Notes: generated by a model not told the origin, from the letters alone. Counted from the first letter of the stretch, positions 1-12,674 are shown. The stretch is 64,000 nt of DNA from Sclerodactyla briareus (GCA_026419785.1 JAODTK010005694.1:1-64000), one strand, 5' to 3'. Program-made: numbers and translations.

Positions 1-190
1 GGGGGGTCATCTCATTGATGGATGTTACCTGTCTCATTCATCTTCCTTCCACTTTGCACACGCATGCCCTGATTAAAAACTTCTCTCAGCCTGACCATGC
101 ACCCTATAGATGCGGCAGTATGCAAGGAAACGCTTAACTCTATTCCACAAGCGCCTTCCACCAGCTACTGCCACTTTCAGGGTCAAAATC

Positions 191-217
191 CCCAATGCTA
201 TTTTTTATAGCATTGGG
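191..217. repeat. Perfect 11-bp inverted repeat with a T5 loop
   Basis: CCCAATGCTAT is followed by five T and then by its exact reverse complement. The flanking bases do not extend the stem. The rest of 1-330 shows no coding frame or repeat that I recognise. The hairpin could be the remains of a small inverted-repeat element or a chance structure. Confidence 0.6.
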
Positions 218-329
218 TTTATTAATTTTGATAGTGGTGGCCAACAACGTTGGTTCAGATGTCAAAACACTTGAATTCAAAACACTTCAATTGGTTCATT
301 TGACTGGGATTTGTGAATGAAAGTTGCAT

Positions 330-640
330 AAAACTGTAATTTGGAACATCATAGGAGTGGGGTGGGGGAAAATTGTGGGGAGGGGGGATTTGCAGGCTGA
401 ACAGTGGAAGTAACCCAGTATGGTGAAATAGGAGAATTAAATGAAAATTGATTTATTAGAGAAAACGAGGGATACCAAAGGGGAACGTTATGGACATTTT
501 TTGAACATGTAATTTGGGACGATATTGATGGATGGGGTGGGTGGGGGCAGGGTGATTGGGGATGGGGATTGCAGGCTGAATGGGGAAGCAACCCAGTATG
601 GGGGAATATAAAGTAATAAAGTATATTTGAATATGGAATT
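330..640 (+). repeat. G-rich tandem duplication, unit about 175 bp
   Basis: The block reading GTAATTTGG, a G-rich run, then GCAGGCTGAA and AACCCAGTATGG occurs at about 337-430 and again at about 510-606, roughly 175 bp later. A partial third start (GGAATTTGGGATG) lies near 635. Both copies carry dense G runs on the plus strand; 534-552 reads GGGGTGGGTGGGGGCAGGG, a canonical quadruplex motif. Open frames on the minus strand here are proline- and serine-rich by-products of the C runs and are not credible genes. Confidence 0.75.
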
Positions 641-1990
641 TGGGATGTGCTCATGACCGAACATCAGCCCTGACCTGCGCTCCAAACTTTGTATAAAAAA
701 AAAAAAAACAAACAAAAAGAAGCCTTTTTGGCATGAGTTTACCTGTGGGCCCTAGGGTCACACATTGGTCTCTTCATTCCCAAACACCCTTGATGGACCA
801 CTAAGCATTCAAGTGCCGAAGTGTGAATATCATAAAATTTTAATAAAATTGGGCCCTCGGGCCCCAGTGGGACCGTGAAACGAAAGTTCTGAACACCCCA
901 AAGGTTGGGCTGTAGACATCATTGGTACCGAACTTCAGTACTTCGCACTGACACCTTGTAAGAGACCATCATTTTGCACATTCCACATGATGGGCCCCTT
1001 GGGCCCACACTCCCCCACTGGGCCCTTTGGTTCGCCAATTCCTGGGCACCACACCTGCAAAGTAATGGCTACTAGCCCATCCATTATGACCGAACATACA
1101 GCACTGTGCAACTCGATTTTGTAGGAGATCTAGATTTCACAGTATTGCATATAATGAGCCCTAGGGCCCAACTGGGCCCTTGGCCCAAAAGTCCTGAACA
1201 AGCACAATGGCGCTCTACCAAAGGACCATTACATGTAACTTTGAAGTAAACCAATTGAAACTTGTGGGAAGGAGATGCATTTCCATCAAGACCATTGTGT
1301 GAAATACATGGAATGGTCCCTATGGGCCCAAGGCTGCCTTGAAACAAAAATCCCTGACACCCCTCGAAAGGGGATGTCCATTAGACCACCATTGTGACCG
1401 GAACCATCAACACTGTGCAACTGAAGTTGTAGGATTGGAAGATGTGCACGTATTTCATATAATGGGCCCAATTGGGCACTGTCCAAAAAGTTCTGAACAC
1501 CCCCGATGGCACCTCCACCCCAGGAACATTACATTACTTTGAAGAAAATTAACTGTGAACTCTGTGGGAGGAGATGCATTTCAAGTACCATTGTGTGAAG
1601 TTCATAGAATGGGCCCTCAGGCCCAAGAGGGACCTTGGATCAAGATTCCTGAACAACCCCGAAGGAACAGCTGTTAGACCATCAATTTGACCAAACAGAA
1701 GCACTGTGCACCGAAATTTGTATGAGAAGTAGCGTTTTGCGTTTTTCCACTTATTGGCCCTTGTGCCCTTCAATTGCCATGTGACCTTGACCTTCAGGTG
1801 GTCCAACGAGACCCATCTTCAATAAGACAGTGTGAACAAGTCTTGTCGAGATTCTCAAAGCACAGCACAAACCTTTTGTGGCCCAAAAACCAAAAGTTTA
1901 CAGACTGGATAGATGCAATGAATAGATAGGAGATAGATAAATGACATGGGTACACAATAGCTCAACCACCCCACATAGCGGTTTGAGCCT
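640..1990 (+). repeat. Family A repeat, copy 1 (GGGCCC-unit array, 3' hairpin end)
   Basis: Repeated units of about 150 bp contain, in order, GACCGAACATCAGCACTGTGC, a poly-GGGCCC palindromic core, and words such as CCTGAACACCCC and GGACCATTACATGTAAC. Near the 3' end there is a short GATA-like stretch (about 1905-1940) and then the paired ends TAGCTCAACC and GCGGTTTGAGC at 1958-1990, which can fold. The same order recurs in six other places in the window. No 5' terminal motif is visible, so this copy looks 5'-truncated. No transposase is seen, so mobility is inferred only from copy number. Confidence 0.8.
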
Positions 1991-2119
1991 CAAAATTTAC
2001 CCACCTTTTCAAAATAATTGGATAACACAGGTTATCAGGGCCAAAAACAGTGTCTCATCTGGTTTGCACTATCGGTGTTTGTATTATACCCGGTACACAA
2101 ATTCCACTATACTCAATGC

Positions 2120-3725
2120 GACCACCAAACGAACAACCACAGTATTTTCAAATATATCGGCATACAAATTCCAAACATAACTGACCAATGAGTTGACTCT
2201 TAATACAAAGTTTTATCGCTCAGTCACTCACTTCTTTGACCCCAAATCCAACTTGAAATTGTTATAATTCACAGTCCGGGGCGGCTTCTTTTCCTTGAAA
2301 AAAAAAACTCCCCATCATTCAGTGCCTTTATTCCCAGCAGCCGGACATGCCCCCATCCAGCCTCCACCCCTGCCGGCAGCAAACACCTCTTCCCCTCCCC
2401 CATAAACGGCAACAAAAACCTATTTCTCCCCGCAACGCAAGCAGTCAATGATGTCCCAAAATATTCATGTCTTTTATGAAACTCACACATTTTTGTATCT
2501 TGATTAAATTGCCATTCTTTGACATATATTGACTTTAGGCACCCAATCCCTGACCATTTCAAGTACCAGCTAGGCCTTGAAAAGACCAACAAAGGTGATG
2601 ACAGAAAAAAATTTGATGGCTATCTCTTTGTTGTAGCAAAGCGCCCCTATAAAGTATTGAGGTTGTAAGTATAAGATAAGCACAACTCTCTCGTTCTGTC
2701 GGATGGGGATGTTAAAAAGGCGAGGTCACGTTAGGCGGAATTCTCACCTCTGCCTCGTTACTCGAGCACTCTTCAAAAGATTAGGCGATATTCGCCATGT
2801 CCTTCCACACCAAATTGGAGCCTCTATAACTTCGACTAAGAATCCTCAGTCATCTGAAGCCCCCTGCGTGGAATCATACCACGAATCTAAGAAGTAAGTA
2901 AAAGAGATTCTATTCAGGGAAAAAAAAAAAACCATTATGGACTTTGTATGCACAAGTGGAAATATGCAATCCGGGGAAGGGTGGGGGGGGGGGTGTTGGG
3001 CATGCCGTCCCCCGGTAAGAGGTAAAGAAGAGGCACAGAAAGGAAAAGTGTTACAGTATTTTTGAAAGATCTAATCCAAACCTAATCAATTGGTTGGGTA
3101 AGAGAGGGTTTGTCTGTGGCCCTAATAACAGCACTTGTCCGGAACAAAAGAAAAAAAAAAGAAAAAAAAACAAAAAAAAAAAAAATAAAAAAAGAAAACA
3201 AAAAGAGGGGGGCAAAAAAAAAAAAACAACAAAAGGGCTACTCGTTTTACTCTTCCTCAAGGTGGCTTTATTCTCACAAATCTATTATATATGGCATTCA
3301 ATCAAATTCCCAACTTTAAACACATCAGATCCAGAAAATTGTTAACAGACCATACCTGCTAGTTTGACGAAATTCTTACCAAGTTGGAAATTGGAATATA
3401 ATTATGCAATTATGCACATACAAGACCCTACTGACCCCAGCTGTACATTCAATGCTCATTATAAAAGGTGGATCACCTCACCAAATTTTTTAAAATCCCA
3501 CAAACTTTCAAAATTGCATAATTATGCAAATTAGAACAACATTAAATGACCTCAGTGACCCCTACTTCCCTTTTAATTTAAATTGCCGGGACCATGAAAG
3601 AAAATCCACATCCACCAAGTTTCGTGGAAATCCGACAAACTTGCAAAATTCGCATAATTATTCACATTAGACAAATTAATTAGCGCATTTTGTAATATTA
3701 ATGGCCGTTTTTATTGTCATAATTC
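2120..3725 (+). repeat. Long composite repeat, copy 1
   Basis: Blocks here match 17490-18900 in the same order: CAAACGAACA with ACTGACCAATGAGTTGAC; a C-rich block (2270-2420); TTACAGTATTTTTGAAAG with GGTTGGGTAAGAGAGG near 3050-3110; then AT-rich family B sequence with repeated ATGCAAATTAG, AAATGACCTC and CCACCAAGTTTCGTGG. Compared with copy 2 it carries an extra SINE-like segment at about 2600-2910 and an A-rich run at 3147-3236. No protein is recognisable. The lysine-rich frame across the A-rich run is an artefact of composition. Confidence 0.7.
2600..2910 (+). mobile_element. SINE-like insertion inside the long repeat
   Basis: This segment is absent from the second copy of the surrounding repeat. 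It contains GTCGGATGGGGATGTTAAAA followed by GGCGAGGTC, which resembles a conserved region seen in some marine SINEs. I see no convincing A-box or B-box head, so it may be a partial SINE or another short insertion. Confidence 0.35.
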
Positions 3726-4402
3726 ATCATAAAAAAAACTTATTATCAATGAAATTTGTTATGACCTTGTCGTACATAATTCGAAGAAAAGACAAACACA
3801 ATGAAAACATTTACAGTAATCAAGCATGTAAGTAATCAGTGTCCTCATTACAGTACCTAGTTATTCCACTGGAATAATGCAACAACACATAAAACAATAA
3901 AAAATCCCAGCAGCACGCCAATTCATGTCATCACATATGAAGGCGCCCATTATCAGGTACGTATCGTTGGAAAAGAATAGGTTTCCTGTAACTCTCCATA
4001 AGGAGTTCCCCACTAATTTTGACCCCTTTCCTACCTAGCTTTCGGAGTGATTGTATTCATTGAAAAAATTTCAGACTCAGACAGACCTCTGGCAACCTCA
4101 GAATTTTGTTATCTGACCGACCCCAATCTTGGGGTTCAGGTATACTCCTGTCATGCAAAAATTAAATTTCAAAATACTTTTGCTTGCATTTTTGTGCTCT
4201 TCATCACCACCTCAAAATTGTGTATATTCCTGCACTTATTGTCTCCCCTTACTCTCCTTGCCCTATGAACCTCTGCTCCTCTGGGTGGGATATTCCCACA
4301 CATGCCACCGTGAGCTGAACATCTAATTACGACTTGCCCACCTCTTTCCCAACTACTCACAGAGTCTTTATTTTTTCATGAACAATCTAATGCAACTGTG
4401 CA
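3726..4402. other. AT-rich interval without assignable features
   Basis: The first 200 bases look like decayed family B sequence. The rest has short open frames only, with no domain, splice-flanked exon or repeat that I recognise. Confidence 0.5.
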
Positions 4403-6485
4403 CAATGGCTTGCTTGTTATGCCCCTCCACACATTGGGGGGGGAATGGCTCGTTATGCCCCTCCACATAATTGCTGGCTTGTTATGCCCCTCTACACCAA
4501 TGGTTGGCTTGTTATTCCCCTCCACACAATGGTTGGCTTGTTAGGGCCCCCTCCGCACATAGGTTGGCTTTTATGACCTCCCCAAAATAGTTTTGCTTGT
4601 TACATGAAGCCCCTCCACAATATGGCTGGCTGTTTATGCCCCTCCACACGAGGCAGTTATACAACCCACACAATGGCTGGCTTGTTATGGCCCCTCCATG
4701 CACACCATGGCGGTATTTTAATGGCCTCTCCACAACCATGGTTGCTTGCTCGTTATGCCCCTCACAACAATGGCTGGCTTATAATGCCCCTCCACACAAT
4801 GGGCTAGCTTGTTTATGCCCCTCCCACACGCGGCTCATTTATATGCCCCAACACACAATGGCTGCTTTTTATTGCCTCTCCACACAAAATGTCTGGCTCA
4901 ATTATTCCCCTCACACACTGGCATGCCTTGTGATGCCCCTCCACACAATGGCTGGCTCATTATGCCCCTCCCCATGGTTGGCTTGTTATGACCCTCCACA
5001 CAATGGTTGCCTTGTGATGCCCCTCCACACATGGCTGGCTTGTTATGCCCCTCCACCAATGGCTGGCTTGTTTTCCCCTCCACAAAGGCTGGATGCGTTA
5101 TGCCCCGCCACACAATGACTGGCCTTGTTATGACCCTCGACCACAATGGTTGGCTTGCCTATCCCTCCCACAATGGCTGGGCTGGCTTTTTATGACCTTC
5201 CACATAATGGTTTGGCTTGTTAATCGCCTCCACACAATGTTGACTTGTTATGCCCCTCCACACATTGGCTGGCTTGGATATGCCCCTCCACCAATGGTTG
5301 GCTTGTCATGCCCCTCCACACAATGGCTGGCTTGGTATGGCCCTCCACACAATGGGCTTGGCTGTTTATGCCCCTCCACAAAGGCTGGCTTGTTATGCCC
5401 CCTCCACGACATGGTGGCTGTTTATGCCCCTTCTGCACCATGGTTTGCTTTTTATGATCCTCCACAAATAGTTGGCTGAATGTTTACATGAGCCCCTTCA
5501 CACAATGGCTGGCTTGTTATGCCCCTCTACACGATTGCAGGTATACAGCTCCCACCAATGGCTGGCCTGTTATGCCCCTCCACACATTGGCTGGGATTCT
5601 GCCTCTCCACACCATTTGCTTGCTCCTTATGGCCCCTCCACACAATGGCTGGCTTATAATGCCCCCCACATAATGGTTGGCTTGTTATGCCCCTCCACAC
5701 AACGGACTGGGCTCGTTTGGTTGTTTTTGTATGGCCCCTACACACAATTGCTGGCTTGTTATCCCCTCCCACAATGGCTGGCTTGTGATGCCCCTCCAGC
5801 ACAATGGCTTGCTCAGTATGCCCCTCCACACAATGGCTGGCCTTTATGCCCCTTCACACAATGGCTGGCTTGTGAATGCCCCTCCACACATGGCTTTTGC
5901 TTGTTTATTCCACCCCACCAATGCTGGCTGTTATTCCCCTCCACAAATGGCTGGCTTGTTATTCCCCTCCACACAAGGGCTGGCTTGTGATGCCCTCCAC
6001 ACAATGACCTTGGCTGTTTATGACCCTCCACACAATGGTTTGCTTGTGTATGCCCCTCCACATAATGGTTGGCTTGTTATCCCCTCCACACAATGTTGAC
6101 TTGTTATGCCGCCTCCACACATGGTTGGCTTGTTATGCCTCCACACAATGGTTGTGGGCTGTTTTCCCTCCGCACAATGGTTGAAGCTTTTTTGGGCCTC
6201 CACCAAATAGTTTGGCTTGTTACTAAGCCCCTCCAAACAATGGCTGAGCTTGTTTATGCCCCTCCACACGATGGCAGTTATACACCTCCACCCAATGCTA
6301 GCTTTGTATATGCCCCCCTCCAAAGATGGCTGGCTTGTTATGCCCCTCTACACAATGGCTGACTTGTCATATGCCTCTCCCACATATGCTGTATGTTTGC
6401 CCATCCACACAATGGCGGTCGTTTGCCTTGTGCCCCCCCACAATGGCTGGTAATTATGCCCCTCCACAAAACTGGCTGGCTAGTA
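4403..6485 (+). repeat. 29-bp minisatellite, about 70 units
   Basis: The consensus unit starts CCACACAATGGCTGGCTTG and ends TTATGCCCCT, 29 bp in total. Units vary by substitutions and one- to three-base indels. The period is not a multiple of three, so three units (87 nt) encode a 29-residue cycle that visits all three frames. The consensus has no stop in any forward frame, so long open frames (for example 4597-5118 and 5472-5990) arise automatically with words such as HNGWLVMPLHT. No promoter, splice site or domain supports translation. There is no unique spacer between units, so it is not a CRISPR array. Confidence 0.97.
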
Positions 6486-8056
6486 AGAACACATTATTTT
6501 CTCTAGATCCATGGACATTTTTGGCTGATTTAGATTGTTTCAGTGCATTTTTCTTCAGTATCAAGATAGTAACACTCTTCAGCGCTATCCTTAGTCAATG
6601 CAGGTCCAACTCCTAGCATGGGTGCAAACTCTGATCGTTAATCCTATTACTGCTCATGCTTATTGCTCCACAGTGCCTCAGACCCAGGAGAAGCTTCAAA
6701 GTAACAGGAGAGCACCAATGCTTGGGTTTTTCATAAAAGTTTCACTTCAGTTTCCCAAGCCAGTATCAATGTAATTCAACCTGAACCTATGGGAAGAATA
6801 CAGTGACACCTTGAAGCAAATAAACAGGTTCAAATATCTAGCAGTCACTGGATGTTTTGCCCCTGGTGGCGAATTGTTAGTTTGCAATTGGCGAGCGTCT
6901 TGGTCTTCACTTCATGGTCCCTGTATAATGCAGTGGAATTCTGGGGTTTGTTAAGAATGTTCCACAATAATCCCAACCGTCCAAACATCATAGTAATCCA
7001 ACCTAATCCACAGCAGAAGGGTGGTAGGATTTTTATTTGAACGATTATGCTCCTTTAAGGACCTCTGAGCTTATTTTGAATCCCCTTGAAAACCCCATAG
7101 GTAAACACTAGTCCATGGTAACACGACCAAATTTTCATGGAAATTCAACCAAACTTCAGGGAGGAGCACAAGAAAAAGCAAATTGCAGATTCCCAGTTCT
7201 TTAAATTAACGCTCAGTATATTGCTGTTTTAATGACCTTGAGCCTTGAACAAAAGTAGTTAGCACTGTCAGCGATAACAATGACCAATTATTAAGGACCC
7301 AAATTTTTAAACTGCAGAAGAGAAGCATTCTTGCGGATTTCCACATTCAGACCATATGCCCTTTTTTGTATTTGAGGTAAAGGATTGTCCCATTGGTTAA
7401 TAAACATGGCGTGTTCCAAGGTTTAGTAAAGATGATCAACAAACGTTGAGATGGCCAAGAAAGAAAGCAAAAGTTCACAGAGGATAAGCGGAACATATTG
7501 TGATTGGATGCAACGGGGGGGAAAGGACAGACAGGCATAAGGTTGAGTGGCTGATGTGGTAGAGCATTAAGCGTGGTTTAATTAATGGTAAACACTATAG
7601 GTTCCCTACTTAGACTGCCTCTCATCTTACGATTGTCATCCTCCAGTTTGCCGCACTTTCTCCCATTCTATCTTCAGATGTTTGGACTCTTCCTAAAGAA
7701 TCAAAGAGGAGGATTATGTTGAGCATTCCTAGATGTTAGTCGATTTATGAAGTAGCTAGTTAGAATGAAGCTGATCAAAACACGTTGAAGGACACACGCA
7801 GGTTTGGAGTTATTTTACAAAACAGATGATATATTGTGTGGAGAATGGAAAAATGTTATCGATAGGTCCAAACCCTCATTTCAATATGATCGATGTTCCT
7901 ATGGGAGTTATTGACCTTTTCAAAGTTTGGGCCATTGGAGCACGAGAGAAATTGGGGGGAATCCCAATTGCACGATAACACATGACATCACACATGAACA
8001 AACAGGAAATTATGTTATGCATTTGATGGTTTCATTTTGTTGAATGCTCAACATTC
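6486..8056. other. Interval between the two minisatellite clusters
   Basis: The sequence is mixed, with a weak family-B-like stretch at about 7030-7330. The GCCCCTGGTGGCGAATTG word near 6858 is typical of transposon debris. I see no credible exon, RNA gene or complete element. Confidence 0.4.
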
Positions 8057-8410
8057 AGCAGAAGTTATGTTGTCGTTATGCCCCTCACAACAATGGTTGG
8101 ATGTTTGCCCTCCACACAAGGTGGCTTGCTTGTTATGCCACGACACACAATGGTGGCTTGTTTTGCCCCCCTCCGCACCACCACCCAAACTCCCCAACAC
8201 CCAATATAGAAATGGAGTTGGCCTTTTTTTTTTTATGCGCTTCCACAAAACCCCACCCCCAAACTAGTTACAGTCTATAGTTTTTGGCACCTTGTTACAG
8301 AGCCCTCCAAACACAAGGTTTGCCTTGTTATGCCCCTCCACAAGAGGGCAGTTATCACACACTGGTGGGCTTGTTTTATGCCCCTCCACCACATCAGTAT
8401 TTAACCAAAG
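8057..8410 (+). repeat. Outlier cluster of the 29-bp minisatellite
   Basis: Degenerate units with CAATGGTTGG, GGCTTGTTATGCC and CCCTCCACACAA recur here, interrupted by a C/T-rich segment (8165-8265), 1.6 kb beyond the main array. Units are shorter and more damaged than in the main block. This fits either a dispersed remnant of a once longer array or a later local duplication. Confidence 0.85.
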
Positions 8411-10793
8411 TAACCATCAACACATACAACCCACTACAGCAGTCCTCATCCATCGACTAAATGCTTTTTCGAAGTGCTGAAAAATTTATGTTTGAATTCC
8501 AATAGAAAACCGAGAATGTTTGCGAGGTGGCAAGACGACATTCATTTATTATTGCATGATGGGTGCATTTCGATCTTGTGCAATACACTGCTTCACAATA
8601 CACAAACTTCAATGACTATAACTCTGTAAGGAACGTCCTATGAACTTCCCGTTTGGACTGACGCCATTCACAGTTTTTATACAGCTATTGAATAAGCCCA
8701 TGAAAAAATCCGCCTGCAGTTTTCCTTTAACAGATGATCACATTTTGCTAGGCTAGTGGTCACAGCTCCGTGACTAGTAACCGGAAAAAAGTCTTATAGA
8801 ACATGCCATAATTTGCGTATAGTTTCGAAGAGGTGAGAGGTGGGGGTGACTCAATCAAAAAAAAAATCCCAAGGTTTGCCTAATTCCATTTAAACTCATT
8901 TGACCCCATTTATACCTCTGACCTTGGAGAGTAAAAACAAAAACTCAGGCAGTCAAATGCTAAGTGGTCCACACTATAGGGCTATACCTCTGTGAAAAAC
9001 TGAAAGCGGTAAAAAACTTCTTTTGGCCCCAATCTGGTATTTTCAGGGTCACCAATCTCCAAGCTGGTCCAGAAAAAACTCACAAACTTTAACCTGTCGA
9101 AGCTACAATAATTGTGATAAAGGAAAAACCGCATAGTATAGTCCTGTGCTAGGGGGCCAATGATACTTGATATTCCTGATTACCTGCCTGCTTTATATAC
9201 ACCAACCGAAGGATTTCTCCAGTGGGCCTCACATAAAACTCGTACTCTCGAGCTTTGGTATATCGTTCTTGTTCCAATTTATTATGCTTCCAGTATTGGA
9301 TGAAGCCAATCACACAAGCTAGGGAACACACCTCTGTTGGAATTCAAATATGTCCGTGAATGGTTGGACCGAACAGTGTTACTGCATGTGACATCGCGGA
9401 TTGTCGTTTAGAAGTGTGACAATTCAAAAAAATGATTCGATATCCCTATCCTCATATTGACACACAGCAGCCATGGAAATAACCAAAAAATGACTGTGAC
9501 TGATGTTGCGTTGTATTGGCTTGCACTCAATAATATGTGCAGTGATTTGTCTAAGCAACACGCATGTGGGGATCGTTTCGCTCGCCTGTCGCACTGAATC
9601 ATAGATGAGATCGGTGGGCAGTACGTCGTCGACGTTGATTATTGCAATGAAACATTTTTCCTAACTGGAATACCAGTAATGGCCATGCGCAGTAACAAAT
9701 CACCATACTCATCTGTTCTGAATTGTTTTGACAAGGGTTCAGGGTTGCTACCATTCATATTAACGCCGTGGTAGCACACCGTTGCTACGCATATTTATTT
9801 AAAAATGGGCGGAGCTCGTGCACTAAATCATTTAATCATAATTTCACTTCTTACACGACCGCCCCACACTTGGTAATTTTGGTCAAGGGGGGGGGAACCG
9901 GAATTTTTCAGCAGCGGGCTGATCATTGTTTGTTTTTGTTGTGGACGACTTTTTGGATAAGGATGACGACACCAGGTTCAAAAAGGGCTAAAAACAGATA
10001 ACTCGTCTTAACACAAGACTACCGCAATAGCTGCACCTTTAAACGACCCATTTCCGGCCCTAGCACCTCAAACAGTATGGTGTAAATTATTGGTGTGATA
10101 CAGTACATCGCCCAGCGGTACATATGGATTTCAATTGAATTAGGACACAAAATGCGGGAAAGGAAAGGAAACCATGATGAAAAAATCCTAAAAATTGCGC
10201 TATTACTCTACACTGTATGCTTGCACTCCCTATAATGGAAAGGTGAAATCTAACTTTCGGGAAGCAGGGATAGGTGTGTACTTTGTTTGAGAAGAACTTA
10301 AAATGATTGAATAATCCGAGCGAATTAAGGGGCCATTCAGGGATGAGCCTAACCCATGGCCCTAGTTAACTGTATACACTGTACAGCGGTCTATATCGCT
10401 AGTACAGGGACACACTCAATGGTTTCTGCGTGGCGGGATCATGCACAAAAGGAACTATTTTTAGCCCCAGAAGGAGACATAATTCGAAGTTCAATTTTTT
10501 ACTGCGTGTTTGAGTATGTTTATGTCTGTAGGATCTTCATTGGTTGTTCTGTACAGGAAGATTTAAATCAACAACACGATCGAGTTGTAACTGCACAGAA
10601 AAAAAAGTGAAAGCATAAATACTATCTCGCATTTGTATGAAACTTCCTGAAGAGGCCCTTAGCTATAGAGCCAACCATAATTTTTTCCTGCTGTAAGAAG
10701 GGCGAGACCAGGTGTGTATATTTCAGAGGACAATATCAAAATAGGTTCTCACTCTTAGCTCATGTGGCTAGCTAGCTTTGACATAGCCCTAAC
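8411..10793. other. Long interval without assignable genes
   Basis: About 8540-8800 has the look of an interspersed repeat (a short phrase around ATAACTCTGTAAGGAACGTCC), but no second copy lies in the window. The remainder contains only short frames without recognisable domains, acceptor or donor pairs, or tRNA boxes. Confidence 0.4.
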
Positions 10794-11530
10794 TAGAGCA
10801 CCAATGGTGCTGTAGCCTAAACTGCACAAATGCGGACCAGACAGAATATAGGACTACACTTATGTGATAAGTTCACGATCATGAGTCCAAGAAGGTGGTT
10901 TCAAACAATGGCTTATTGTGCCCCTGTAAATACTTTTGACAATGATATATGGCCCCAAAGAGGTCAAGCCCAGTTTATAGACATTCCACTAATGGGCCCG
11001 CAGGGCCCATAGTGAGAAGGTGTCTTGGGTCCTACTGTACCTGGGCATCCTGAAGGTACGGCCATTAAACCAACATTATGACCGAACATCAACAAGTTGC
11101 AACAGCAGGAATTGTTTGGAGATACAAGATTTTGCAGTATTTCATATCTTGGCTTAGGCTCAAACTGGACACAAGATTCCCAAACACCCCTGATGGCCTT
11201 TACCAACAGACCATTCATGTAACTTTGACGAAATCAATGAATCTTGTGAGGGGAGATGCATTCTAGTACATTGTGTGAAAGTTCATAAAATGCGGCCCCT
11301 AGGGGCCAAGTGCGCAACTGTAAGGGCATTTGAGTCCCAGAGTCCAATGACATGTGTCCAAGTTTGCGTCAACTTTCATTGCAGAAGACTGTTTGGGAGC
11401 CAAAAACGCAATTGTTGACACATGGCCAGCCAGGACAGAACAGACAGACGACAGAAGATAGAAGATGATAGATAGAAGATATAGGTGACATTCAGATTAC
11501 CAATAGCTCAAACAGAGGGCTGGTTTGAGC
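10794..11530 (+). repeat. Family A repeat, short copy with both ends
   Basis: The 5' end reads AGAGCACCAATGGTGCTGTAG. Next come CCCCTGTAAATACTTTTGAC, two or three GGGCCC units and a GATA-like stretch (about 11440-11495). The 3' end is TAGCTCAAACAG with GGCTGGTTTGAGC (11504-11530). At about 740 bp it is far shorter than the copy at 22269-24395, and the difference is mainly the number of internal units. Both ends carry a TAGCTCAA-like word. Confidence 0.8.
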
Positions 11531-12674
11531 CAAAAATGCAGACTTTGAGTGACATAGAAGTTGCCACTCAAATGAGGTGTTTTGCGATATTACAAAAATC
11601 AGCCTAGCCGTGATTAAACAGGGGAGGAATGCGAATTTGTAGGTCGGTCAGGCATAAAAACCTCTCATAGGTAGCTATCTAGGAAAGACTGGGACTTTCA
11701 CTTCTGCTCGCTTATTACTTCATAGGAAATTATAGTCGGGCAACCAAAATGCCAGAACCTCCTGGGAATTGTAAGCTATAACAGTAGAGGCGTTAATATA
11801 ATAATAATTATTATTATAGAAATATAACCAAAGTTCAAGACATCCGATTCGGATTTCAACGCCAAGGAGAAGAAGCATTTGGCATAGGTCTATTGGCATG
11901 AAATTGTCCTAAAATGAACTGAAACTGCACCCTGGGCCATGTGCTCAATTACGATTGTCAGAGGTCAGGCAAATATTCAGGAAGGTACAATAAATTATAC
12001 ATAATGAGATACATTATGAAGAAGTTGGACTGTTGTGATTCTGAACGTGAGGCCTATAATATGCGAGAATACTACTATCTTACTAGGCCTTAGTGAAGCT
12101 CTAATGATACTGCGCATCGTTGCCACATCAGGACAAATATCGGAACTGTAAAAGTGGGAATGACTGGCACAACGGTAGCCGTCTCACCTGTCCAGAGTTC
12201 TTTTAGTTGTTATAGAAGTATGAGCTTGAGCGACCCATGGGTAACAGTATCATAGAAGAGGTCTACTATACTTTTTTGTCACACCTAAAAAAGAGTAGGA
12301 AAAACTGACTTCATAACAAGGATTGTTTCATCTTGAAAAGTAAGTATACCTTCGGACTCATCTTTACTCCCTGAAGGGTGAAATATTCAGCGACTGCACT
12401 CAATCTTTTCATATTCTAATGTCTAAACCCTCTGTACCTTAACAGTGCAGTGGGAAAACAGTAGTGTGCAGGTGCCGTAGCAGCTCGCTGTAGCCTGTTA
12501 CTAAAACTTATACAGTACAGTAAGTGAGAGGTGGGTTGGAGAGCACAGTTAGCGCTTGACCACTTGACCCAGAGCCAGGAGGGGGAATTCCTAATTCCAG
12601 TGAGATGAGGTTGTAGTGTTACCAGCCAGTTGACAAAATAGAACTAACAGCAAATGTAATATGAGAAACTATCT
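11531..12674. other. Interval without assignable genes
   Basis: This is AT-rich sequence. A tRNA A-box-like phrase (TGGCACAACGGTAGC near 12167) has no matching B-box downstream. No exon or complete repeat is recognised. Confidence 0.4.

Noticed and set aside
3094-3345. Lysine-rich protein
   Set aside because: It derives entirely from an A-rich simple sequence inside a repeat.
4597-5118. 173-codon protein-coding gene in the minisatellite
   Set aside because: The frame is open because the consensus unit lacks stops in every forward frame. No start context, splice site or domain supports it.
4403-6485. CRISPR-like array of 29-bp repeats
   Set aside because: Units follow each other directly without unique spacers and differ by substitutions and indels, in a eukaryotic context. 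It is a minisatellite.
10794-11530. Family A as a rolling-circle transposon (Helitron)
   Set aside because: A terminal hairpin is present, but the expected TC start and CTRR end are not seen in several copies, so I left the class open.
12165-12200. tRNA gene or SINE head
   Set aside because: An A-box-like phrase is present without a B-box at the right distance and without a second copy.
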